DNA of 11,128 nucleotides from contig JAJYOH010000143.1 in assembly GCA_021796315.1 (NCBI GenBank), positions 1 through 11,128 of the forward strand. The letters run 5' to 3'. The stretch's first letter is position 1, and each line of letters begins with the position of its first letter. A program made the translations under genes and the position numbers. Shown in pieces: positions 1 through 6,855 of the stretch. Below the pieces are notes generated by a model. That model saw only the letters and a list, made by a program, of their open reading frames with translations. It was not told the origin of the DNA and searched no databases. This DNA is from Chloroflexota bacterium. GTDB taxonomy: Bacteria; Chloroflexota; Anaerolineae; Anaerolineales; Villigracilaceae.

Positions 1-103
1 CGCGGGCTTTTTCGACGGGACCGCCCACCATCGGACCTCTGCCCATGGGACCACGTCCCATCGTGGGACCGCCGCGTCCGGGTTGTGCAGGACCGTGCAT
101 CAT
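1..103 (-). CDS. ABC exporter half-transporter, N-terminal fragment (runs off left edge)
   Basis: Only the first 34 codons are present. Two adjacent ATG codons open the gene (103-101 and 100-98). The first lies 7 nt from a perfect AAGGAGG at 111-117, so I choose it. Its ATG overlaps the TGA stop of the 747-residue ABC gene as ATGA, which implies translational coupling. The visible peptide is a low-complexity Gly/Pro/Arg/Met stretch with GRGPMGRGPM, ending in GPVEKAR; such a basic, disordered tail before the first membrane helix is known in second subunits of two-gene ABC exporters. The identification as an ABC subunit is inferred mainly from the neighbour and the overlap, since no membrane helix or nucleotide-binding domain is visible here. 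It would be expected to supply the catalytically complete ATP site of a heterodimer. Confidence 0.7.
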   Translation of the reverse strand, partial: MMHGPAQPGRGGPTMGRGPMGRGPMVGGPVEKAR

Positions 104-2343
104 AGTAATTCCTCCTTGCTAAGCTGTGATAAGGCAATCTCCTGGTAGGTTTCGCAAGTTTCCATCAGCTCGTGGTGTGTGCCTTTGCCGACAATCCTGC
201 CTTCATCAAGAACGATGATCTGTTCGGCATTTTTGACAGTGGAGACGCGCTGGGTGACAATGATCAGGGTGCTGTTTGTTGCTTTTTCCTTGAAGGCCCT
301 GCGCAGAGCCGCATCGGTTTTGAAGTCGAGCGCGGAGAAACTGTCGTCGAGAATATAGACCGGCGGCTTTTTGACCAGTGCGCGGGCAATCGAGAGCCTC
401 TGCTTTTGTCCGCCGGACACATTCACGCCGCCCTGCGAGATTTCAGTTTGCATACCTTCGGGTTTGGAATTCACGAATTCCGCTGCCTGTGAAATTTCAA
501 TCGCCGATTTCAGTATTTCGGGGCTGGCGTTTTTGTCGGCATACAGCAGGTTGCTCTCGATGGTGCCGGAGAACAACGCGCTCTTTTGCGGGACATAACC
601 GATCTGATCGCGCAGATCGTGCTGGGTCACTGCGCGAATATCCATGCCATCCATCAGGATCGCGCCGTTGGAAACTTCATAGAAGCGCGGAATCAGATTA
701 ACAATCGTTGACTTACCAGCGCCGGTGGAACCGATGAAGGCTGTAGTTTGTCCCGGCCGCGCGGTAAAGTTGATGTCATGCAGGACATCATCCTCAGCGC
801 CGGGATAACGGAATGAAACGTTGCGGAATTCCACCGTGCCTTTGAAAGGAGTTGGGAATTTCCTGGGTTCTTTCGGGTCGTGGATTTTAGGCTCGATCTC
901 GAGCACTTCGGCAATACGGTCACCGGAGACGGAAGCGCGCGGCAGGATGATGAACATCATCGAAAGCATCAGGAACGAGAACACAATTTGCATGGCATAC
1001 TGCAGGAACGCCATCATGTCGCCGACCTGCATGTTTGCATCCGCAACTTGACGCGCGCCGAACCAAATGATTGCCAGCGACAGACCGTTCATGATGAGCA
1101 TCATCATCGGCATCACCACCACCATCACACGATTGATGAACAGGCTGACAGCGGTCAGGTCCAAATTGGCTTTGTCGAAACGATTCTCTTCGAAGCCTTC
1201 CATGTTGAATGCACGCACTACCATCATGCCCGCCAGGTTTTCGCGCGCCACCAGATTGATCCGGTCTATAAGTTTCTGGGTGAGCTTAAACTTGGGCAGT
1301 GAAAGCGAAAAGATAACCATGATCAGGCTGATAAGTATAAGAACCGCCAAACCGATCAGCCACGATAAAGGCGAATCTTTGGAAATTACTCTGATCAAGC
1401 CGCCGAAGCCGAGCAGCGGCGCATAGAACACCATGCGGATGACCATGAAGGTCACCATTTGGATTTGCGTCACATCGTTGGTGGTGCGGGTGATCAGGGA
1501 GGCGGTCGAGAATTTGTCGAACTCAGTGCTGGAATAACTTTCGACTTTTTGGAACACATCACGGCGGATGTCGCGCGCCATGCCGGCCGCGATCTTGGCG
1601 GCCAGGTAGCCCACGATGATGTTACATGTGATGGAAAGCAGGGTCAGCAAAAGCATCCAACTGCCGATGTTTATGATGTAGCCGTTTTGCAGTTTGGTTG
1701 TATCCATGCCCAGCGCCTGATATTCGGCTTTGACTGGAGCGACCGCCGCTTGAATGACCATACTGTCACCGAGCGCCGCGAATTTCTTGTCAATGGCGCC
1801 GGTGATTTGAGAAAGTGCGCTGGGGGGCAATTTGCCCAACAGGGCGAATAAATCTGTGCCAGGGGGAAGTTTGCTCAGGTCCATGCCGCCAAATGCCGCA
1901 CCCATCTGCGAAGCTTTGGTCGGATCTGCCATAACCTGTTCGATGCCTGAAACTGTCAGGATCGCTTTGCCCATGATCGGGTCGATTCGAGCGAGTTCCG
2001 CCGGGCTGATGTCCTTCAAAACATAGATGGGTTCTTTTGCAAGGACAGGATATTCCAAAACGTACTTGCTGTAATCGGGCGAGTTCTTGTCCACCAGAGT
2101 GTAGTCGGCCAGCACGGAAGTTTTATCCGCCGCATTCATAAAGATGACCACGCGGTTCATTTCGCTCTGACGGATCGCCACCGGCACGGCGTTTTCCACG
2201 CCTCCCTGCTGGATGCCGGTGTTGACGATGCGGGAGAGATAATCTGGAAGCGCCAGATCGAAGTTTGCCTGTGCAAACAAAAGCACGATGGCGAGCAGGA
2301 TCATTAACAAGTAAGGTTTTGTATATTTAGCCAGTTTAAGCAT
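100..2343 (-). CDS. ABC exporter, fused permease and ATPase; degenerate-site subunit of a likely heterodimer
   Basis: 747 residues, longer than the usual ~580-600 for a half-transporter. TM1 is about 11-30, followed by a roughly 180-residue segment (45-225) predicted outside the membrane, then the remaining helices (about 226-250, 300-350, 405-470). The ATPase domain follows: A-loop Y513, Walker A GSTGAGKST at 538-546, Q-loop Q586, signature VSGGQ at 642-646, Walker B ending ILDD (665-667), D-loop SALD 670-673. The catalytic Glu after Walker B is Asp667, and the switch His is Gln698 (VTQRV). This pattern is known for the degenerate subunit of heterodimeric exporters such as TM287/288 or BmrCD. 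The ATG has GAGGAG 11 nt upstream. Cotranscription with the MarR gene suggests drug or lipid export from the cytoplasmic membrane; the substrate cannot be told. Confidence 0.93.
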   Translation of the reverse strand: MLKLAKYTKPYLLMILLAIVLLFAQANFDLALPDYLSRIVNTGIQQGGVENAVPVAIRQSEMNRVVIFMNAADKTSVLADYTLVDKNSPDYSKYVLEYPVLAKEPIYVLKDISPAELARIDPIMGKAILTVSGIEQVMADPTKASQMGAAFGGMDLSKLPPGTDLFALLGKLPPSALSQITGAIDKKFAALGDSMVIQAAVAPVKAEYQALGMDTTKLQNGYIINIGSWMLLLTLLSITCNIIVGYLAAKIAAGMARDIRRDVFQKVESYSSTEFDKFSTASLITRTTNDVTQIQMVTFMVIRMVFYAPLLGFGGLIRVISKDSPLSWLIGLAVLILISLIMVIFSLSLPKFKLTQKLIDRINLVARENLAGMMVVRAFNMEGFEENRFDKANLDLTAVSLFINRVMVVVMPMMMLIMNGLSLAIIWFGARQVADANMQVGDMMAFLQYAMQIVFSFLMLSMMFIILPRASVSGDRIAEVLEIEPKIHDPKEPRKFPTPFKGTVEFRNVSFRYPGAEDDVLHDINFTARPGQTTAFIGSTGAGKSTIVNLIPRFYEVSNGAILMDGMDIRAVTQHDLRDQIGYVPQKSALFSGTIESNLLYADKNASPEILKSAIEISQAAEFVNSKPEGMQTEISQGGVNVSGGQKQRLSIARALVKKPPVYILDDSFSALDFKTDAALRRAFKEKATNSTLIIVTQRVSTVKNAEQIIVLDEGRIVGKGTHHELMETCETYQEIALSQLSKEELL

Positions 2344-2410
2344 GACTGATTTTGCTCCTCATGAAATAATTCGTTGGACCGGGTAATAAGTCGAGATTGG
2401 ATGCTTGCAT
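2336..2410 (-). CDS. possible 24-codon leader peptide overlapping the ABC gene start
   Basis: An ATG at 2410-2408 is preceded by an AAAGGAA-like ribosome site about 4 nt upstream. It opens 24 codons (starting MQASNLDLLPGP, ending SKISHA) and stops with TAA inside the first codons of the ABC gene, an 8-nt overlap. The GAGGAG ribosome site of the ABC gene lies within this frame. Short overlapping frames of this kind can couple translation or act as attenuator leaders, but a frame of this length also occurs by chance. I do not recognise the peptide. Confidence 0.3.
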   Translation of the reverse strand: MQASNLDLLPGPTNYFMRSKISHA

Positions 2411-2437
2411 GGATTTCCTTTCGGATTTTATAAATTT

Positions 2438-2473
2438 CGACAGTCAAACAGGTTACTTTATAAAGCACTGTCG
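2438..2473 (-). promoter_or_regulatory. inverted repeat in the leader between MarR and ABC genes
   Basis: Arms CGACAGT (2438-2444) and ACTGTCG (2467-2473) are perfect complements around a 22-nt loop, which itself holds the 10-bp palindrome CTTTATAAAG (2456-2465). There is no following T-run on the minus strand, so it is not a simple terminator. It could be an RNA hairpin in the leader, a second operator, or chance. Apart from this and the possible small frame, I see nothing else in the 167-nt gap. Confidence 0.35.
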
Positions 2474-2510
2474 TGAATTGACTGTGAAGATGGAATGGAA
2501 GTTCGGTGAA

Positions 2511-2960
2511 TTATTGAGTTTGCTCTGATTTGGCGGCGGCTTCTGTCATGATGGCCAGCGCGTCCGATATCTTTTCGCGATCCTGTGCGCTGAGATTTTC
2601 GGAAAGCTGGTCAACCCAGCGATAACGTTGCTCAATGCTCTGCCCGATCAACTGCTTTCCTTTTGCACTCAGACTCAAAAGTTTGGCGCGGCGGTCGTTT
2701 GGATCCTCGATGCGTTCCAGGTACCCCATCTGGACGAGCTTGTCCGCCATCTGGCTGGCGGCAGCGGTCGTGATCTCGAAACGTTCGCTGATATCTGAGA
2801 TTCCGCACACGCCGCGATAATGCAATTGCATGATCAGGCTAAATTGCTGGATGGAGAGGCCGGTGTTCTTGGCAAAGTGCGCCCAGCCGCGCATCGAGCG
2901 GTGCATGAACACGTCCATGAAGGAGCGAACGGTCTTCGAGAATTGGACTGGTTTTGTCAT
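2511..2960 (-). CDS. MarR-family transcriptional regulator
   Basis: 149 residues, the normal MarR length. The central winged helix-turn-helix spans about residues 53-100: ISDISERFEITTAAASQMAD supplies the recognition helices, and the wing contains DPNDRR (86-91) followed by LLSLSAKG, a very typical MarR wing. The flanking helices (7-48 and 103-145) would form the dimerisation domain. The ATG has AGAAGG 7 nt upstream. It is the first gene of the operon with the ABC exporter, an arrangement known for repressors that release their operon on binding a small toxic ligand. A palindrome on its own -10 box points to autorepression (see the operator entry). The ligand is unknown. Confidence 0.93.
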   Translation of the reverse strand: MTKPVQFSKTVRSFMDVFMHRSMRGWAHFAKNTGLSIQQFSLIMQLHYRGVCGISDISERFEITTAAASQMADKLVQMGYLERIEDPNDRRAKLLSLSAKGKQLIGQSIEQRYRWVDQLSENLSAQDREKISDALAIMTEAAAKSEQTQ

Positions 2961-2977
2961 AGTTAAGCCTTCTTTTT

Positions 2978-2995
2978 AGTTAAGCGGGCTTAACT
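2978..2995. promoter_or_regulatory. palindromic operator, probably for the MarR regulator
   Basis: AGTTAAGC-GG-GCTTAACT is a perfect 8+8 inverted repeat. A further complete half-site AGTTAAGC sits at 2961-2968 beside the MarR start codon, and a looser GGGTTAA copy at 3004-3010 lies in the promoter spacer. Length and position are typical of MarR operators; binding here would block RNA polymerase. That this MarR protein is the binder is inference. Confidence 0.7.
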
Positions 2996-3021
2996 ATATA
3001 TGCGGGTTAATTGTTTGTCAA
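2993..3021 (-). promoter_or_regulatory. sigma70-type promoter of the MarR-ABC operon
   Basis: On the minus strand TTGACA (3021-3016), a 17-nt spacer and TATAGT (2998-2993) match the housekeeping consensus almost fully. It lies 32 nt upstream of the MarR start. The last three bases of the -10 box are the first three of the operator palindrome. Confidence 0.8.
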
Positions 3022-3072
3022 GAAAGGGAAAATAAGAGATTTGTTAGAGTTTCCGGGATGAAAAGAGGAATT

Positions 3073-3159
3073 TCACTGCGCCGTATTTCCGCCGTCCATC
3101 AATAACAAATGCCGAGTCACAAAAGAAGAATCGTCGGAAGCCAAAAATAAAACTGAAGT
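3073..3159 (-). pseudogene. remnant of an SDR dehydrogenase, C-terminal ~28 codons only
   Basis: The minus-strand reading gives VLFLASDDSSFVT, then RHLLLMDGGNTAQ and TGA. The intact SDR at 8530-9309 ends VLFLASDDSSFVT, GHLLLVDGGNTAQ and TAG. By eye, about 17 of 80 bases differ, many at third codon positions. Homology stops upstream near 3157, where an in-frame TGA appears at 3166-3168, and stops downstream at the stop codon. No start codon or Rossmann fold is left, so this is a 5'-truncated gene copy. It lies in the same orientation as the intact gene, 5.4 kb away. Confidence 0.85.
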
Positions 3160-3165
3160 AAAAAC

Positions 3166-3264
3166 TCATTCGAAATGCGTTTTCAGACTCAGAACGCGTT
3201 TCTCCAATAAGTTCCACGAGATCAATGAAACTAAAATGATGCCAAAAATAGACGATTCAATTAA
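3166..3264 (-). pseudogene. possible remnant of an acyltransferase-3 membrane protein, C-terminal end
   Basis: The minus-strand frame reads LIESSIFGIILVSLISW, then NLLEKRVLSLKTHFE and TGA. A final hydrophobic helix followed by SWxLxEKxxLxLKxxF is the characteristic end of the acyltransferase-3 (OafA-like) family, which O-acylates surface polysaccharides. The frame stays open upstream to about 3330, but that part is not recognisable and there is no room for the usual ~350 residues. It directly abuts the SDR remnant. The match is from memory of the family pattern on only 32 residues, so it is moderately supported. Confidence 0.45.
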
Positions 3265-3271
3265 TGACAAG

Positions 3272-3299
3272 TTGACTGCTCTGTTACATAAGATATAAT
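3272..3299 (+). promoter_or_regulatory. candidate promoter for the plus-strand membrane protein
   Basis: TTGACT (3272-3277), a 16-nt spacer and a perfect TATAAT (3294-3299). It would give a leader of about 145 nt before the ATG at 3453. This leader contains the palindrome CTGTACAG (3301-3308) and an inverted repeat TTGTTAC/GTAACAA (3321-3342, 8-nt loop). The AT-rich setting makes chance matches more likely. I see no gene in 3300-3452. Confidence 0.45.
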
Positions 3300-3452
3300 A
3301 CTGTACAGAATTCCTGCAAGTTGTTACCAATTATTGTAACAAAGTATAAACCAATAGAGAGTCCAGGTCGGATTCCGTTGCTAATGATTTTAAAAATTTA
3401 TGCAAATGACTGAAACAATCAAAACGACCGTTAAGTTTATAGTGATTTTTGA

Positions 3453-5147
3453 ATGAAAAGAAAATATATATCGATTGCCGCATTGAGCTTAAGTTTGGTT
3501 ATGATAATGATCGCGATCTTTGCCAATCGCATTGGTTTAGATCATAATGCCAATTGGGGAATGAGTAGAATTCTCATACTGGCGATTGGTATTGTGATCG
3601 CATCGTGTTCCTTGTTTTTCTTTTTTGTCTCATCAAAAATCAAAAGAGTCTATTTTCTGACAGGCATAGCCATTATTTTCGTAACAGCAATTTATGTTTG
3701 GTTCGTAAGTGTGGGCTTATGGGTAAACTGGCCCAAAACAACAAATTATTACGATATGCTTGCTACATCCTTTCAGCACGGACAGCTTTCTCTTCAAATC
3801 AAACCAGATGCAACACTTCTATCTTTGCCAGATCCATATAGCGTTGATTCCCGAAAAGCGCGGCCGGATATTCCATATATTTTTGACGGGTCACTCTACA
3901 ACGGGAAGTTCTATCTATATTGGGGACCAGTCCCCGCTTTATTTTTGGCGGCCGTTAAATTTCTGATTCCCAGCGAAATTGGAGACCAGTATATTGTCTT
4001 TGCTTTTACTGTTGGCCTGTTCTTGATTCAAATTGCATTGTCGCTTAATATTTGGAAACGATTCTTTTCGGAATTGCCGGAGTGGACTGCGTTATTGGGA
4101 ATATTGCTATGTGGGTTGATCAGCCCAATAACTTGGATGTTGAATCAGCCCCAGATATATGAAACGTCAATTGTCAGCGGACAATTTTTTCTAATGGGAG
4201 GAATACTTTTTGTAGTCATAGCCTTGGGCGATAGATCATCAGTTTCAAGTTTACCTATGATAGCAGCTGGTATTTTTTTGAGTTTAGCTGTTGGTTCACG
4301 TATAGTACTGGCGTTTCCAGTAATATTCATTATTTTGATGAACATTTTGTGGATCATGCCGAATAATTTCCGAACATATTTCCCATCAAATTCGCTGACG
4401 CCGCTAATTGCGTTAATTGTTCCGCTCGTAGTTGGTGCAATATTGCTGGGCTGGTATAACTGGGCGCGTTTTGGTTCAGTCGTCGAGTCTGGTTTGCGCT
4501 ATCAATTGAGCGGTATAAATTATCGTGATCATTTCAAGGATATATTCTCGACTTCCTACATTCCAGCTAATCTCTATAATTTTCTGTTGACGCCATTTAA
4601 TATAATTCAGACTTTTCCGTTTATTAAACCGTTATCTGGAGACAGGTCTTTCACCTTATTTCATGCTGCACCGAGTTTCTATTATTCCCGGGAGAAAATA
4701 ACAGGCCTGCTTTACACCTCACCTTTTTTATTGTTTGCATTCCTTCCCCCAGTCATATTCGTATCCAAAGTTTATAAAGCTCATCGCGATGCGCCATTGA
4801 ATAATGATGATGTAGATTCGAAATTTCTAAGATGGCTTTCTGTTACGCTGATTGGCGCCGCCTTGCTTTCTTTTGCTACAATCATGCTCTATTACTACTG
4901 CACTATGAGGTTTTCGGCAGACTTCATGCCCACGATTACTCTGTTCTCCATGCTTGGATTTTGGCAGGGATATAAATTGTTCTCCAATCAGCAAATAGCC
5001 TTGTTCTGCTACTCGACTCTTGCAATTATTCTGGCAAGCGCTACGCTTGTAATAAGCAGCCTGTTGGCTGTTTCAAGTTATAGTGAAAGATTCTCAACCA
5101 TCAATCCAAATCTATTAAATAGCTTGATAGTGTTCTTCGGCCGGTAA
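3453..5147 (+). CDS. polytopic GT-C-like membrane protein, putative glycosyltransferase
   Basis: 564 residues with about 12-14 hydrophobic segments (for example 5-25, 38-60, 67-90, 180-200, 212-230, 315-333, 418-440, 463-482, 515-540). A long extracytoplasmic loop after the third helix (about 91-156) carries YYDML at 99-103 and FDGSLYNGKFYLYWGPVPA at 144-162. Later come NWARFGS (336-342) and MRFSADFMP (485-493), patterns that recur in uncharacterised GT-C fold proteins of the PMT/ArnT type, which move a sugar from a polyprenyl-phosphate donor outside the membrane. No strict DD/DE catalytic pair is obvious, so the enzyme role is tentative. The ATG follows an in-frame TGA immediately, yet has only a weak AGTGA ribosome site. 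Low GC, convergent with the next gene and ending in a shared terminator. Confidence 0.75.
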   Translation: MKRKYISIAALSLSLVMIMIAIFANRIGLDHNANWGMSRILILAIGIVIASCSLFFFFVSSKIKRVYFLTGIAIIFVTAIYVWFVSVGLWVNWPKTTNYYDMLATSFQHGQLSLQIKPDATLLSLPDPYSVDSRKARPDIPYIFDGSLYNGKFYLYWGPVPALFLAAVKFLIPSEIGDQYIVFAFTVGLFLIQIALSLNIWKRFFSELPEWTALLGILLCGLISPITWMLNQPQIYETSIVSGQFFLMGGILFVVIALGDRSSVSSLPMIAAGIFLSLAVGSRIVLAFPVIFIILMNILWIMPNNFRTYFPSNSLTPLIALIVPLVVGAILLGWYNWARFGSVVESGLRYQLSGINYRDHFKDIFSTSYIPANLYNFLLTPFNIIQTFPFIKPLSGDRSFTLFHAAPSFYYSREKITGLLYTSPFLLFAFLPPVIFVSKVYKAHRDAPLNNDDVDSKFLRWLSVTLIGAALLSFATIMLYYYCTMRFSADFMPTITLFSMLGFWQGYKLFSNQQIALFCYSTLAIILASATLVISSLLAVSSYSERFSTINPNLLNSLIVFFGR

Positions 5148-5186
5148 AAAAAGAGTAATTCGTCAAATCGCTTATGTTTTAGCTCG

Positions 5187-5226
5187 AAAATCAACTTTGG
5201 ATTATTGTCCAAAGTTGATTTTTTTT
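5187..5226. terminator. bidirectional intrinsic terminator between convergent genes
   Basis: AAAATCAACTTTGG (5187-5200) and CCAAAGTTGATTTT (5209-5222) form a perfect 14-bp stem with an 8-nt loop. A run of eight T (5219-5226) follows for rightward transcription, while leftward transcription meets only four T. The TAA stop of the minus-strand gene lies in the loop (5202-5204), and the right arm encodes its last residues KINFGQ, so one sequence serves both as coding end and as terminator. Confidence 0.88.
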
Positions 5227-6782
5227 ACATAAGCGAGGACGCTGTCATCTCTTTTCACAGTGAAGACGACATCCGAAGTTGTATAACGAGTCAGGTCTTC
5301 ATTACTACGTGTTGATGCAAGAATAAAACTGTATGAACCTTTAGATAAACTCGTTTTATCAAGAACAAAAATTGAAAGATCGGGTCTGGAATATTGCTCT
5401 GTCAGAACACCAATTGAGAGATCGGACCTAGCGTACTCTTTGGCAACATGACTGGCACCGATAACTATGATTCCTGTTCTCGGCAGTGACGCTTTATTAA
5501 TGTAATCCATCGATTCTCGAAAAGACACATCCCAATAGTCCAACTCGAATTTGCGATATGCGCCTCTTACTCCACCAACCAGGCTGTTGTAATAAATATA
5601 TTCATATGGATAAAGATCAACACTGGCATAAATACCCGGTAAGATCATCACAATTAAAAAAGCCGACCTTAATAGAGGAAGTTTGATAAAAGGCGTCAAT
5701 CGATCTATTCCTAAGCCGGCCAATATAAAAAGTGGAGGCCAAAGAAATAAGAGCTGGCGAGCATTATCATATAAAGGGCTGCGCGATAACACAACCCAAA
5801 GGGTTGGGACTAGAAACCACCCCGCAAATAATAAAATGGGCTCCTTTTTCTCTTTCTTTATAAAAGACCATAAGGAAACCATCAAACCAATCCCTATCAG
5901 GATTAGCGCAGGTTCGGTTAATTGCAATCCTAGTAATGTTGGAAAATATCTGCGAGGTAATTGATTTGCGAAGTACAAATCTCCCATAAACAATATCTGT
6001 CCCTTGTATGGGAACTTGGACATGAGTTTGAGACTCTCAAAAAAGCCGCCTATACCAACCTTCCACAAATAAGGCCATGTCAAGAAAGTAGCTATACCTG
6101 CAATAAGAAAATAAAAAGGGGCGATGGTTATTGTTTTTCGAGGAAACTTCAATAGCCCATACATAAGAACAAGGAATCCAGCCAAAGGTGCGACCACCCT
6201 CATGGAAATTGTCAGGCCTAAAATAATTCCAGCAAGGACAACCCATTTCCATTTTGAGTTTGGAGCGGCATCTATCATCAGAAGGCCAAGGTATACACTA
6301 ATTAGAAAAAAGACCATAAAAGGAATATCTTTTGGATTAATGAAGGAATGCCCCCAAATCAGGGGCTGAGAGGTAAATAGAAGAGAAGCTCCAAACGCTG
6401 CCCACTTGCTCATCCAGCGCCGCGATAATAAATATAAGACAAGAATACCCGTCAGTGATGTAAAGAAATAAACAAAATGTCTGGTTGTGATGATCGATAT
6501 AGCCGGTATCAATTGGTTGATGAACCTAGAAGAAATATCAGCGATCATGAAATAAGCCGGGCCATAATAATTAAAATCCCTGACGAATAGCGATAAGTCA
6601 TTGGGATGCAATATATATTGATAGGCCTGCATTGAGTAGTGAGCATAATCGAATATTTGGGTCTCATCCCAGCTTTCGCCATAATCCTTTGCAGTGAAGA
6701 TGCCTGCTAATAAACATAAGGCAATGAGACTAGCAATGGGGATATATTCATAAGATAGAATCTTTTTATATATAGAATTCAT
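5202..6782 (-). CDS. GT39-like (PMT family) membrane glycosyltransferase
   Basis: 526 residues, about 11-12 membrane helices and a C-terminal soluble tail (about 405-526). The first extracytoplasmic loop carries GESWDE (35-40), with the acidic residue that acts as base in GT-C enzymes. The second loop has GHSFINPKDIPF (144-155), a hallmark of PMT-like transferases. YDNARQLLFLWPP (338-350) and ELDYWDVSFRES (413-424) are further family patterns. The expected reaction is transfer of a sugar from polyprenyl-phosphate to a protein, lipid or polysaccharide acceptor on the outer face of the membrane; donor and acceptor are unknown. ATG preceded closely by AGGA. It lies 73 nt downstream of another GT39-like gene, likely the same transcript. 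The tail has a 14-residue repeat (450-463, 464-477). Low GC. Confidence 0.85.
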   Translation of the reverse strand: MNSIYKKILSYEYIPIASLIALCLLAGIFTAKDYGESWDETQIFDYAHYSMQAYQYILHPNDLSLFVRDFNYYGPAYFMIADISSRFINQLIPAISIITTRHFVYFFTSLTGILVLYLLSRRWMSKWAAFGASLLFTSQPLIWGHSFINPKDIPFMVFFLISVYLGLLMIDAAPNSKWKWVVLAGIILGLTISMRVVAPLAGFLVLMYGLLKFPRKTITIAPFYFLIAGIATFLTWPYLWKVGIGGFFESLKLMSKFPYKGQILFMGDLYFANQLPRRYFPTLLGLQLTEPALILIGIGLMVSLWSFIKKEKKEPILLFAGWFLVPTLWVVLSRSPLYDNARQLLFLWPPLFILAGLGIDRLTPFIKLPLLRSAFLIVMILPGIYASVDLYPYEYIYYNSLVGGVRGAYRKFELDYWDVSFRESMDYINKASLPRTGIIVIGASHVAKEYARSDLSIGVLTEQYSRPDLSIFVLDKTSLSKGSYSFILASTRSNEDLTRYTTSDVVFTVKRDDSVLAYVKKINFGQ

Positions 6783-6855
6783 AGTTCCTGTCAGTTTCTA
6801 ATCGATCTGTGTGTAGTCCAGTCTGTTAATTGCTGATCATACTACTGCCTGAGCT

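Noticed and set aside
880..1302. Plus-strand open frame with a striking histidine run
   Set aside because: It lies antisense to the methionine-rich helix (MPMMMLIMNG) of the ABC exporter; CAT repeats are the complement of ATG codons. No ribosome site or domain.
2411..2510. A separate promoter for the ABC gene (TTTATAAA motifs)
   Set aside because: TATAAA-like -10 boxes exist at two places, but neither has a -35 hexamer at 16-18 nt, so transcription from the MarR promoter is the simpler reading.
3321..3342. TTGTTAC/GTAACAA inverted repeat as a terminator
   Set aside because: The stem is only 7 bp and AT-rich with no T-run after it; kept only as a possible leader structure in the promoter entry.
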